Positions 53,683 to 64,000 of a stretch of 64,000 nucleotides of DNA are shown piece by piece. Position 1 is the first letter of the stretch. Each line of letters opens with the position of its first letter. The DNA is from Porpolomopsis calyptriformis. Lineage: Eukaryota > Basidiomycota > Agaricomycetes > Agaricales > Hygrophoraceae. The notes beneath the pieces were generated by a model. The model saw nothing but the letters and a program-made list of their open reading frames with translations. It did no database searches and was not told the DNA's origin. Location: NCBI GenBank assembly GCA_951640195.1, contig OX621171.1:1674001-1738000 (forward strand), in the 5' to 3' direction. The position numbers were made by a program, and so were the translations under genes.

Positions 53683-54655
53683 ATGTCAGGAACGTCTATC
53701 AATGCCCCCACCAACCCTCCTACCATTGATATCACGACCTTGATGGCTACTGTTTGCCAACTCGAGCAGACCATCACCCAACAACAACAGCTGATCACTC
53801 AGCTCCAACAACAACAACAGCCTCAACCTCCTCAACCCCCTCAGCCACCCCAACAACCTCCCTTGCCTCAACAACCTGCTCCCCCCTCCATCAAGATTGC
53901 TAAACCCGATGAATACGATGGGTCTGCAGCCAAATGTCTCAATTTTATCCAGGCTTGTCGTCTAGTCCTTGACGACAGTCAATGGTCCGACAGACAAAAG
54001 ATCACCTATGTCTTGTCGTTCATGAAGATCGGTGTCGCCCAATCATGGGCTCAACAGCAGACCCAAGAATTCAAACGTACGCTATGGGCTAGAGCCGACT
54101 ACGAGGATTTCATGGAGGAGCTCGAGGAATGTTTTGGAGACATTGATGTGAGAGCGACAGCGCAGGTCAAGATTCAAAAGGTAACCCAAGGACTTTCTAC
54201 TGTGGACAATTATAACATACGATTTGGAGCTCTCACGGACGAAACTGGTTTCAACAACGACGCGCTCAAAGTTTTCTACCGGAACGGCCTCAATCCCAGA
54301 ATTCTCGAAAAAATCTATGCCCTTGATCCCATCCCCGCCACCCTCAACGCTTGGAAGCGAAAAGCTTCCATCTTCGATCGACAACATCTCGAACTCGCAC
54401 TTGAGTGTCGTGCCGCTCCCCAGAGTAACTACTACGCTCCCAGGGAGACTGTGGCTTGAACAACGACCTGAACTCCCTCCTCTGCTCCTGTCAAACAGGA
54501 GACAACTTCCTCATCATCAATATCACGCGTTCCGCAAGACAACTGCTATCGCTGTGGAGAGCCAGGTCATTGGGCGAACAAGTGTCCAAATTCCCCTCTC
54601 GCCTCTTCTTCGTCAGCGCACCCATCGAGTAGTGCCCCTGCCAGACACCGACGAG
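53683..54655 (+). pseudogene. gag: gypsy gag with zinc knuckle
   Basis: The ATG at 53683 opens a Gln/Pro-rich N terminus with an LEQTITQQQQLITQLQQ helix. The gag core follows (DEYDGSAAKCLNFIQACRLV, ITYVLSFMKIGVAQSW, ECFGDIDVRATAQVKIQKVT, NDALKVFYRNGLNPRI). The open frame ends at TGA 54457-54459. The same frame then continues through another TGA to the nucleocapsid knuckle CYRCGEPGHWANKC (54540-54580). Both stops fit CGA to TGA, so the original gag spanned to about 54700. The knuckle is intact. Confidence 0.9.
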
Positions 54656-54857
54656 GAAGACCAACCACAGGGCAAGGTCGAGGACGAAACATTTGAGGTA
54701 TTGAGACGGAACGAGTCGACGAGGTGGTTTCCCCAGCTACTACAGAGGAAACTATTCGAGTGGTGGACAACTGCGGGATCGATCGCTGGCCGAAGGAGAG
54801 AAAAGCTCAGCTCGTCAAGGAACTGAAAGAACAGGGTTTTTAGGGAGTCCGAACGCT

Positions 54858-57800
54858 TTGCCTACCGTTACAGATGTATCTACTCAAGAATGTACCACCA
54901 CTCCATGCAATCTATTTCAAATTCTTGGTACTCTTGAAGAAGGCAATCTCGGACTCATTTTAGACGTTTGGATTGAAGCTACCGACACTGGTCAACGTGT
55001 TCCGGCCACTGCTCTGGTTGATAGTGGAGCCTCTGGAAATTTCGTGGACGAATCCTTCGCAACTCGCCACAACTTTACTCTAACACGATTGGAAACTCCA
55101 ATCCCCATATGGAATGCCAATGGATCTGAAAACCGAGGTGGACCCATCGAGAACGATATTGATATTGGGTTAGAGGCTCCTGGAGGACACAATGAATGGA
55201 TCCAATTAGAAGTGACCAATCTCAGATCTAAAACGGATATTATCCTCGGCTTCCCATGGCTCAAAAAGCACAACCCCAACATCAATTGGAAAGAGGCAAC
55301 ACTAGCTCTGGATAGCAAAGATTTCCCTCTACCACGATGGATAGTGAACGATGTGGAGTCACCGGGAATGGAATCGGTCACGCTGGCCATGAATCGACAC
55401 GTATCAAAGTCAGATGAATCCCGAGCCAGCACGGTGGAAGAAGATATGTGAAAGTTTGTACCAGAGGTATACTGGAAAGACTACTCTAGCGTCTTTGCCA
55501 AGGAATCCTTCGACCGCCTTCCACCACATTCAGAATTCGACCACGCCATAGAACTGGATAAAACCTTCAGACCAGTCAAAGGCGCGAAATATGCAATGTC
55601 CCCTCTTGAGATGGATCACTTACACAAGTTCATTGATGAAAACCTGTCTACTGGACGAATACGAACTTCCAAGTCGAAACAAGTCTCCCCGTTCTTCTTT
55701 GGAAAGAAAGCCGAAGAAGTGAATGCTAAAGGCAAGAACCCTGGCTTACACCCTATTGAAGACTATCACTACCTTAACGAACACACGATCCCTGATCACT
55801 ATCCCCTTCCCCTCCTTCATCAAATACTCCAACGACCTAAACTCCTAACAGCGTCTCTGTTCACGGTCATGGATATCCGATGGGGATTCAACAACGTCAG
55901 GATCAAGGAAGGCGACGAATGGAAAGCTGCTTTCATTACTGAAGCAGGTGCCTTCAAGCCCACCATCATGTTCTTTGGTTTGCGGAACTCACCAGCCACC
56001 TTTCAATGGATGATCGACACAAGATTCAAAGAAGTCCTAGACTCTGGAAATGTTTTCATTTATATCGATGATGTGCTTGTTTGTGGAGACGATTTACAGG
56101 AATTGCGACACTGGACCTTTAAGACTCTGAATATCATGAAGAAATACGGACTCTCATGCAAACCCGTCAAATGTCAGTTCGAGAAGGAAGAAGTCATTTA
56201 TCTTGGAGTTGTCCTATCTAAAGGACGAATCACCACTAATCCAAAGAAGGTCGATGCTATCATGTCTTGGCCTATTCCAGAAACGGTGAAACAACTCCAA
56301 TCCTTCTTAGGCAGTGCGAACTTTTGGCAAAGATATATCAAGGGTTTCTCCAAAGTCGCTACCCCTCTCTATGAACTCTTGCACAATGAAACTGTGTGGG
56401 AATGGACTCCTCGGAGACAAGAAGCCTTTGACAACATCAAGTCCCTCTTGACGAATGCACCCGTTCTTCATATTCCTGATCGCGATCTCCCTTATTGTCT
56501 AGAAACCAATGCCTCTATCATTGGGATTGCAGGAATACTCTCCCAGCTTCACGATGGACACTGGAAACCTGTTGGCTATCATTCAAGATCTACCTCCCCT
56601 GCCGAAAAGAACTACCCTACCCACGATCTGGAGCTCCTAGCGATCAATGATTCCTTTAAGCAATGGCGCCATCTTCTCGAAGGAGCAAGACACAATATTC
56701 TCATCAAAACGGACAGTTTAGCTTTGCGATACTTTTCCAAGAATCTTCGCTTATCGAATTGCCAGACTCGTTGGTCTGAGTATCTGTCCAGGTTTGGGTT
56801 CAAAATTGAGTACATTCCAGGTAGGAAAAATAAAGCCAACGGTCTGTCCAGACGCCCAGATTATTTGCCCGGCGTCGAAGCCGATGTGGAGAATGAAGTT
56901 CTGATAGCGCGCGACCGATGGATTAATTCGATTGTTAAGTTGTCGAATTCAAGTCTTCTTTCTAGATTACGCTTCAAAATCCCACTCCCACAGAAGATCC
57001 AAGATAAACTCAAGGATGCCTCACTCGCTTGGACCCAAGCTGATGGGCTTGTACGCAATGTTGAAGGTCGAATAGTAGTGCCGGAGGAAGTATCTTTGCG
57101 CACAGATATTATACGACTGTCCCACACCTACCCCCACGCTGGCCACCCTGGCATTGAGAAGACGAAGGAACTTGTCCTCCATAACTTTATTTGGGATGGT
57201 GCCTCACAAGACATCACCAATTACGTTCGATCCTGTCCAGCTTGTCAACAAAATAAGAACTTCCCCTCGAAGCCATTAGGACTACTCCAACCCATACCCC
57301 CCTCCACGGAACCATGGAAGGAAATCACCATCGATCTCATCGTCGAACTCCCCAAGTCACAAGGCTACGATGCTGTAATGGTTGTTGTTAATCGCTTCAC
57401 TAAACGTGCTCATTTCATTCCAACAACTTCCAATCTTTCATCAGAAGGTGCTGCGAAACTCTTTCGGAATCACGTCTGGAAACATCATGGATGGCCCCAA
57501 AAGGTTATATCCGACCGCGGAGTGCAATTTGCATCCAAATTCACAGAAGCCCTTAATAACTCCTTAGGAATCATCTCCGGTCTCTCCACTACGTATCATC
57601 CTCAAACAGATGGTCAAACGGAACGTACCAATCAAGAACTCGAAGTCTATTTATGTTTCTATACCAACTTTATGCAGGACGACTAGTCGGAATGGCTCGC
57701 TTCTGCGGAATTCGCCTACAACAACCGGCAACACTCTGCCACTTCACAATCACCATTCTATATGGAATACGGACGTCATCCCCACCTCCCCACGACTATT

Positions 57801-58385
57801 CCGGATCAAAGTAATGTGCCCACAGCAAATACCTTTCACGAACGCCTCACACGTGCGCAGCAAAACGCCGAACAATCCTTATCAAAGACAATGGAGTCAA
57901 TGAAGAAATACGCCGATCGAAAACGGAAACCCTCACCCTCCTATGAAGAAGGAGATCTAGTCTGGTTGGATACCAAAAACATCAAGACGACACGGCCCTC
58001 GAAGAAGCTTGACAACCGACGGACCGGACCATTCAAGGTCTTGAAGAAGATATCAGACCTTGCTTATCTGATCGACATCCCCGGAACATGGAGACTACAT
58101 CCAGTCTTTCATGTTTCACTCCTGAGACCCAACGTCGGAAATGAATCACTCCACCCTGATGTTATCAACACATCACGGCCTCCTCCTGATCTGATCGAAA
58201 ACGAGGAAGAATACGAGGTCGAATCTATATTACAACATTCCGGAGCTAAACGACGACGAAAATACTTGGTCAAATGGAAAGGCTATCCGATCGAAGAAGC
58301 CACTTGGGAAGATCGATCGAACATTTTACGACACGCCAAGGAAATTGTGAAGACGTACGAAGACTCAATTCAAATGGCAACCTGA
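54858..58385 (+). pseudogene. pol: gypsy pol: protease, RT, RNase H, integrase, chromodomain
   Basis: Protease has LVDSGASGNFVDESF (55015-55060); the frame stops at TGA 55449. RT-RNase H-integrase runs 55596-57686: YPLPLLHQIL, DIRWGFNNVRIKEGDEWKAA, YIDDVLVCGD near 56061, RNase H with ETNASIIGIAGILSQ, where the first catalytic Asp reads Asn, then TDSLALRYF, integrase zinc region HAGHPGIEKTKE ... CPACQQ, TIDLIVELP, VISDRGVQF and TDGQTERTNQE. TAG at 57684 replaces a Trp. The frame resumes to GDLVWLDTKNI, GPFKVLKKISDLAYL and a chromodomain YLVKWKGYPIEEATWEDRSN (58265-58325), stop at 58385. The chromodomain is thought to bind modified histone tails for targeting. Confidence 0.93.
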
Positions 58386-58545
58386 TTCTATTCATTCGTT
58401 TGTCATCATCCCGTCTGCCAAGAATTGACCTCTATTTTTAGAACCACTCCTTATAAACTGCGAGACGTCTCCACTTTCCTTCACGACTCAATAACTTTGT
58501 TGCAACAATCAAGATTGCTCAACCAAAAACCGCAACAACTTCATC

Positions 58546-59292
58546 ATGCCCGCTACATGATCCACATGATCCCCCTCCCCTCAAGTTGCCATCCAGCGTT
58601 CTGGACGAATTCCTTTGTCCACCCTCCGCTCCCCTACTCCTGGTCCTTCCACCTCTGCTTCCTCCACTCGACAATTACGTCGACAGGCCCATGCACGTGC
58701 GGAGGATTTCTTTACTGTTCAAACCCCTCCCCCCGAAGACCCTGCCATCACCATCTCCCGCCTTACGGTTCACAGCAACAGCGTTAGCAACTGGAATTAT
58801 GAACTTCATCAAGAATGTGAAGTCCTGCAAGCTGAGCTCAAGGCGTCGGAGAAAAGCGCTTTGTTTTGGAAGAATCGTTGGGATCAGAGTGAGTTGAAAG
58901 TTTGGGAGCTTCAGCAACAGAAGAGACGAATGTGGGTTGACTGCTATGACGTCACTACCCATGCCATCATCGCCAAGCTCATAGAAGAAAGTCGTCGGTC
59001 TGAACGGCTCACCAGGGAAGATTTCCTCCGAGCCCAATGAGACCTTGCGACAACGGAAACTTTAATCGAGTACGGGGAATCAGTCGAGTATCCCATCAAC
59101 GTCAACTTAGAATACCCGATCGACAACAACGACGATGATGACGTCACGACAGTCCGAGCCCCCTCCCCCATCGAAGCGACTTCAGAAGTCGAACTCATCG
59201 CTTCCCCCTCAGTGGCCGTCGAGGCCCCCGCCACTGAGGAAATCCTGACTCAGGCCTCAGAGGACAAAACGACCAACACTGCCCAAGTTTGA
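58546..59292 (+). pseudogene. accessory 3' ORF of the gypsy element
   Basis: Between the chromodomain and the 3' LTR a frame starts with ATG at 58546, passes two early TGA codons and stays open from 58615 to 59040, then after a TGA to 59292. Content: Thr/Ser/Pro-rich start, a coiled coil (NYELHQECEVLQAELKASEK, FWKNRWDQSELKVWELQQQK), and an acidic, Pro/Ala/Glu-rich end (NNDDDDVTTVRAPSPIEAT). No membrane segment, so it is not an envelope-type protein. Function unknown. The frame length and codon-like composition suggest it was once translated. Confidence 0.55.
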
Positions 59293-59327
59293 AATTTGGG
59301 ACGAATTTCCTTTAAAGCCGAGGTGTA

Positions 59328-59727
59328 TGTCACAGTCAGAATTTTCTTTTCTTTTCTTTATCTAATCACATGTAAACCTATCTCTTATCATGGGATTCCC
59401 CACATTTGTCGGTGGGATTCCCCATTGCCTTTCTCCGGGATTCCCCACTACTCTACCTATATGCGGACACCTTTCATTTCCGTTCTTGTTTCAACCCCTT
59501 TATGATTCGTCATCAATCACAATGACTCATCCTTATCTCTACCTCATGTTATGTCGCACTGACTCACACAGATAAGTAGTCAGTATATAAAGGGTACTTC
59601 TGTACGTATCAGACCTTAAGTCTGATTCCTCGTTAGCTACTCATAACAAGGACTTGGAACCATACCCTATATCTCTTGGGACAGAACACCCGAAGTAAAA
59701 CGCGTTCCGAACAACCGGTTTATAACA
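59328..59727 (+). repeat. 3' LTR
   Basis: TGTCACAGTCAG to TTTATAACA, preceded by AAAGCCGAGGTGTA, which serves as the purine-rich primer region. The same AGGTGTA end is found before the LTR at 62038 (minus strand). Confidence 0.95.
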
Positions 59728-59732
59728 CCATG

Positions 59733-60204
59733 TAGTTCATATACATATCTTCCATTGTCTGCCTATGCCTGCATGATGCTGCATGATGTTCCATAAATGT
59801 GCTGCACAAGTGTGCATTCTACCCACACAGGTTGTAAACTGTTGTATGTAATCAACCAATAAGGATATGTCCTTATATTTGTACAAATATCACGAAACCA
59901 AATGTTATGCCTCCATCCGCCAATATTGAACTGGAGGCTGTACTATGTGACCCCAAACCCTACAGGCGCCATTCCATCCTTTTGAAGTTGTATCCATGGC
60001 GAAACGGCGTAGTTCTTGACACGGATGCTTTACATTCATGGCTTGCCTGACACCAGCCGTCGTCCCTCAATCATTTGCTCTCGCATATCATCTGATGAAG
60101 TTGGTCGGGTGAAAAATGTCAGATTAAGGAAAATACTAAAGATTATGTAATTGATACACATGTACATTTGTATCAATGGTGTCGTGATTGTACATATCCC
60201 AACA
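59733..60204 (-). repeat. probable Ty1/copia 3' LTR (outer edge not fixed)
   Basis: On the minus strand the copia pol end is followed by TGAGGGGGAGTGTTGGGATA, a typical copia purine tract plus LTR start. The inner LTR edge is therefore 60204. The outer edge cannot be placed without the second LTR. The gypsy element at 52823 is inserted in or next to it. No gene is seen here. Confidence 0.5.
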
Positions 60205-60211
60205 CTCCCCC

Positions 60212-61653
60212 TCAATCACAACATAGTCCTAGCTTGTCACGGAAGTACATAAACTTTGGAGCCGGGAGGGCTTTTGTGAAGATGTCGGCGATGTTTTCAG
60301 AGGTAGGTACATAGATGATTTTGACATCCTTGTTTGTTACCGATTCCCTAATGAAATGATATCGGATGTCAATGTGCTTGGATCGAGCATGGAACTTGTT
60401 GTTCTTTGCGAGGGCAATCGTGCCTTGGTTATCCGAATAGAGGGTAGTCAGGTTCGTGAATTTTGAGGTGAGTTCTCCCAAAAATTGTCATACCCATAAC
60501 AGTTCCTTCAGGGCATGGGTTTGCCCGATGTACTTGGATTCCGTACTTGAGAGGGCCACAATAGGCTGCTTCTTCAAGCTCCATGTAACAGTCCCTTCTC
60601 CCATCTGCATCACATATCCGGATATCGAGTGTCTATCTGACTGGGATCCCCAGTCAGCATCAGTGTATATCACCGGGTCTGACCATTCACCCCCACCCAA
60701 GACCAGCCATAGGTCCTTTGTTGAGTTGAGGTATATAATGAGGCGTTTTAAGGCCTCCCAGTGTGCCATTCCCGGGTTTTTAACCAATTGGGCAAGCTGC
60801 CCGACTTGGAATATTGCATCCAGCCGGGATATCATAACCGGCCAGAGAACATGACCTATAGCCTTGGCATAAGGTACATCCTGCATCTCACTTATCTGAT
60901 GTGGTGTAACAGGTGATTGATCTCCAGATAGCACCTGACCAGGCAGAGCCAGGAGATTTATGGGTTTGGCATCTGATAGTCCGAACCTTGTCGCCATTGC
61001 CTCTATATAGGCTCATTGGTTGATGGAGATGGTCCTCGTTGCTCTGTCCCTTCTTATCTCAAATCCTAGGAACCAGTGGATATCTCCCATATCCGCAATC
61101 TCGAAGTGGGTTTGAAGCCCTCGTTTGAATCCGTTCACAGCTCAAATAGATGACCTGGCAATGGCCATGTCATCTGTGGCTACAGCAACAATAACAGATT
61201 CGTGGGCATTGCATTTGAAGAATACGGAGTTGTCCACCCTTGATCATTGGTATCCGAGCTTGTAGAACACTGCAGAAAGTGTTTCATACCATTCGTAGCC
61301 AGCCTGTTTTAGTCTATACATCGCTTTCAGCAGATGGCAGACCTTCCCTTCCTCTCTGGGTTCCAGAACTCCTTTCAGAGGCCACATATAGACCTCCTCC
61401 TTCAGTGGGGCATTGAGGTAAGCACTCTTGATATCTACCTGGTGGATTTCCCAGTCGAGTTGAGCAGCTAAAGAGAGGATGACTCGGATAGATGGCATCT
61501 TTGTAGCTGATGAGAATGTTTCCATGTAGTTCACACCATATGTTTGGTGGTGTCCACCAGCAACTATGCGAACCTGACATGTATCCACAATGTTATCCAC
61601 ATTCCGTTTCTCCTTCAATACTTCGGAACATGGAATTACAGGTTTTCCAGGAG
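60212..61653 (-). pseudogene. pol: Ty1/copia pol (RT and RNase H), truncated and broken
   Basis: On the minus strand: RT start LPPGKPVIPC then VLKEKRNVDN, TFSSATKMPSIRVILSLAAQ, DWEIHQVDIKSAYLNAPLKE, CHLLKAMYRLKQAGYEWYE (61244-61618). The catalytic box reads VATDDMAIA (normally VDDM). Then WFLGFEIRRD, ARPLPGQ-like text, RLIIYLNSTKDLWLVLGG, YTDADWGSQSDRHSISGYVM (RNase H), VALSSTESKYIGQTHALKEL, and SKHIDIRYHFIRESV ... NIADIFTKALP at the end (60212). TGA codons interrupt it near 61139, 61015 and 60487, each fitting CGA. The 5' part (gag, integrase) is separated by a gypsy LTR at 61659. Confidence 0.85.
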
Positions 61654-61658
61654 GTAGG

Positions 61659-62038
61659 TGTTATAAACTGGATGTTGTTGAGATAGTTTTACTTCGGAGT
61701 GCTCTGTCCCAAGACATTGATAAGATCTCAAGTCCTAGTTATTGGGTTGTCTAACGAGGAATCAGACTTAAGGTCTGAGTACGACTAACTAGGGGTTTTA
61801 TATACTGACTACGAACTGCGGATGAGTCAGTGTTACAATGAGGAGTACATGCGGTCAAGTAAAAGATAAGCATGATAAGAGACAGAGCATGTGAAGAGAT
61901 GAAACATGATCATCGGAAATGAAAAGTATCCTATCTAAGGTAAATGAAATTGTGGGGAATCCCAGACAAAGATAAGGTAGATCCAACTAAGCAGCAATGA
62001 CTAATATAGAGAAAGAATGGAAAATTATGTCCGTGACA
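61659..62038 (-). repeat. gypsy LTR (3' LTR) inserted in the copia element
   Basis: On the minus strand it starts TGTCACGGACATAATTTTCC and ends TATAACA, related to but diverged from the other LTRs (single GGGATTCCCCAC box). It is preceded (62039 onward, minus) by AAAGTGAGGTGTA, the same primer tract type as before 59328. It is therefore a 3' LTR and the element body should extend to the right. Confidence 0.8.
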
Positions 62039-62165
62039 TACACCTCACTTTTTGGGAAATTCGACCTGAATTATAGGTGATATCCCCCCAAGGTTGGGGT
62101 TAGCCCAGGGTTTTGCTAGCTGTTTTAAAGGGGATATAAAACTGTCCAGAATTTACAAGTCAAAA
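62039..62165 (-). mobile_element. 3' internal tail of the gypsy element
   Basis: GTCGAATTTCCCAAAAAGTG here aligns with the same place in the complete element (GACGAATTTCCTTTAAAGCC). The similarity fades beyond about 62165, so the body may be deleted or too diverged to see. Confidence 0.5.
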
Positions 62166-62231
62166 AGAAGCCATTATAAGTGAGAGAATGCAAGAAAAAA
62201 AAGCAAAACAAGGAGAAAATTGAGAAGTGTA

Positions 62232-62338
62232 GTGCACATCAGACACGTCCGATGTGCGCAAGTAATCTCTGTTTTGGGTAAGACATCATAACCGAGAATC
62301 TCAAATCCTTGCGCACATCGGACGTGTCCAATGTGCAC
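62232..62338. repeat. inverted repeat with 31 bp arms
   Basis: GTGCACATCAGACACGTCCG and the following ATGTGCGCAAG pair with CTTGCGCACATCGGACGTGT and CCAATGTGCAC with two mismatches, loop about 45 bp. No coding content. Confidence 0.75.
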
Positions 62339-63250
62339 GAGGATTCTCACTTAGAGATATTGCAAACCTGTGTAGTTCAGATTTCAGATATACAACATGG
62401 GTAGCAGTGTTATTATAAGTAGTTTCTGAGTTGTATCAGGCTGATAAACTTAGTTAGAATTATTGTATTAGTAACTTAAATTGACTTAATGAATATTGTT
62501 ATTGAGGAATTATAATATCAGATAAGGAAAGTTAGACATGAATCAATTATAAAAGACACTAAGATTATTATAATACAAAAGCATATACAAGATATACATG
62601 AAATTAAAAAAGAAACTAAGATTACAGTAAAATGATTATAACCTAGCTTATTGAACATCACATCGGAAGATCTGATGTATTACCCAGGCAACCCCAAAAC
62701 CCTGTATAATAAAAAATATCCATAAATTCATAGAACATACCTCTGCATCTGACTAATGTACCCTAATATTTTCAGAAAGGTGGTGTTACCCATTCCTGGG
62801 TTCTTGATTTTACAATCTTTTTAGTCTAGGTTGAAGGTGTGTCAGGTGGCCCATGGGTCACCTGGCCTTTTCCACTCAAATACCCTGTCCGCCTAGGAAA
62901 TAACTATCTAGATATATTTCCCATATATCTAGCACCCTCCATGCCAATTATCACATCTCCGGATGTGTTATATCCCAAGATATCCTGCTCACAATCTGAA
63001 ACCTGGATTTTTTATATTTTCCGCATTCCGGGGCTCATATCACATTATCAGACAGTTTATAAATTCCAATTTTCATACATGTTATACCCACACACATCGT
63101 TTCTAATGCTGCTGGATTTCATAATATTTTAAGCAGCCACTTTCAAGAACGAACCTGGACAAGGAGGAGGGGGGGTTGGGCCGCCTACTCGGAATCAACT
63201 GAATTGCTTACTAATATGACATGTGATTAACTTTCCACTATTTGTCAGCA
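62339..63250. other. AT-rich sequence without recognised gene
   Basis: 62440-62720 is strongly AT-rich with TTATAAT words. A 97-codon frame at 62839-63132 has no family resemblance. A short T/A-rich remnant of transposons is the likeliest content. Confidence 0.5.
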
Positions 63251-63254
63251 AAGA

Positions 63255-63850
63255 GGGTGTCTCATTACTTACGGACCGCCAGGGACCGCCCGTCCATTTA
63301 GTAGGGGCCGCCTAGGGTCGCCCGTTCGTTTAGTAGGGGTTGCCCGTTCATTTAGTAGGGACTGCCCGAGGCAGTTCCAGTGAGTTCAGTATCAAAGCTG
63401 GGACTGCCCGTAAACTTCCTACAAGTGGGCACAGCCACCCATTCACGCTTACATACCAACCACTACCACCACCTCTCACTACCCCAACCCTCCCCGACCC
63501 CCCACAACCCCATCCCCTCCCTCTGAAGGACCGAGATGACCCACTGGGTTGTACAGTGCAGGAAACAAATGGGCGGTAGCGCCTGTTCATTTGTGGTACC
63601 TCGCTGTGCCTGACCACCACCACCAGTAGTGGATGTTGGTGGATGGGCACAGCCAAGCACCACAAACGGGCATTACTGCCTGTTCGTTTCATGAACTGTA
63701 TGACCCAGGAGGCCATCTCGGTCGTTCTGAGGGCGGGGTTGTGCTCGCAGTGTAGAAGGCATGAGGGATCTTGTGGGAGATTCCTCTCATTCGTCCAAGG
63801 GGTATCGGAACACGTAGGAACTGATTCAGTAATCAGATGATGATGGACAG
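63255..63850. repeat. GC-rich repeats related to the 17150-17900 tract
   Basis: Three to four copies of a 28-34 bp CCGTTCATTTAGTAGGGG unit (63283-63365), then CCATTCACGCTTACATACC (like 16779-16797), CCACCACC-rich stretches, and hairpins CAAATGGGCGG...GCCTGTTCATTTG (63566-63594) and CAAACGGGCA...TGCCTGTTCGTTT (63663-63690). No gene is supported here. Confidence 0.6.
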
Positions 63851-64000
63851 GGGTTTCAAGCTTATGAAAGCTTGATATATTGGGTAGGAAGGGAAGGTGT
63901 GTCTGTCTTTTTTAGTGATTATCTACTTGATATATATAGAGGAGGTAAATAAAGGAACTTCTTTGTAGGTATGTGTACAAAGGATAGTTCCTTTGTAAGA

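Larger units (their letters stand above)
52823..59727 (+). mobile_element. full-length Ty3/gypsy chromovirus
   Basis: Two LTRs (52823-53233, 411 bp; 59328-59727, 400 bp) bracket gag, pol with chromodomain and a 3' ORF. CCATG is present immediately outside both LTRs (52818-52822 and 59728-59732). LTR lengths differ by one extra 11 bp GGGATTCCCCA unit in the 5' copy; otherwise they differ at few positions, so the insertion is fairly young. Coding regions contain stops (two TGA after gag core, TGA between protease and RT, TAG in integrase, two TGA at the start of the 3' ORF), so this copy needs help to move. Confidence 0.97.

Overview
The window reads as nuclear DNA of a basidiomycete fungus, most likely a mushroom-forming agaricomycete. 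Genes are split by 45-60 bp GT-AG introns. A group III (NIK1-type) HAMP-repeat histidine kinase, fungal RNR2, RPN7, TRAPPC11, NUP53 and DHA1 transporter sequences are recognisable. Retroelements are chromodomain Ty3/gypsy and Ty1/copia types. I cannot name the species.

Layout. 1-4605: minus-strand Ty3/gypsy element with its 5' LTR at 4238-4605, inserted into the reverse transcriptase of a second, plus-strand Ty3/gypsy element (4606 to about 9470). 9472-11482: a decayed large-gene relic cut by a solo LTR (10236-10636, TSD GTAAT) and a 200 bp MITE (11081-11280, TSD TA). 12380-32530: an accessory island bounded by two inversely oriented GTAAC minisatellite arrays. It holds a deaminase-like gene, a terminal-inverted-repeat element with a TPR relic, a SET-domain gene, a hypothetical gene with a premature stop, an unknown 549-residue gene, a ribonucleotide reductase small subunit gene, several genes or fragments of a Cys-cluster/coiled-coil family, and a JmjC gene. 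32532-50300: a mosaic of truncated conserved genes. RPN7 fragments form an inverted pair, and a TRAPPC11/ERG24-like/histidine-kinase block is present twice (37145-40077 and 46544-49479), separated by an MFS transporter. A NUP53 fragment abuts the second block. 50641-52565: FAD monooxygenase. 52823-59727: full-length Ty3/gypsy chromovirus with TSD CCATG. 60204-62165: Ty1/copia fragment cut by another gypsy LTR. 62166-64000: AT-rich and repeat sequence without a convincing gene.

How it fits together. Most of the window is shaped by transposition, duplication and decay. Premature stops in transposons and genes are repeatedly of the kind expected from C-to-T change (CGA to TGA, CAA/CAG to TAA/TAG, TGG to TAG). 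Genes I consider best preserved are the deaminase-like gene (777 aa), the SET gene (309 aa), the 549-aa unknown gene, RNR2 (340 aa, with a 22-nt coding terminal exon restoring the R1-docking tail), the 421-aa repeat protein, the JmjC gene, the coiled-coil gene at 35583-36757 and the MFS transporter. The island's gene content (deaminase, SET, JmjC, RNR2, Cys-cluster family) and its inverted repeat borders are the most unusual aspect. All splice models were made by eye from splice signals, frame and family resemblance.
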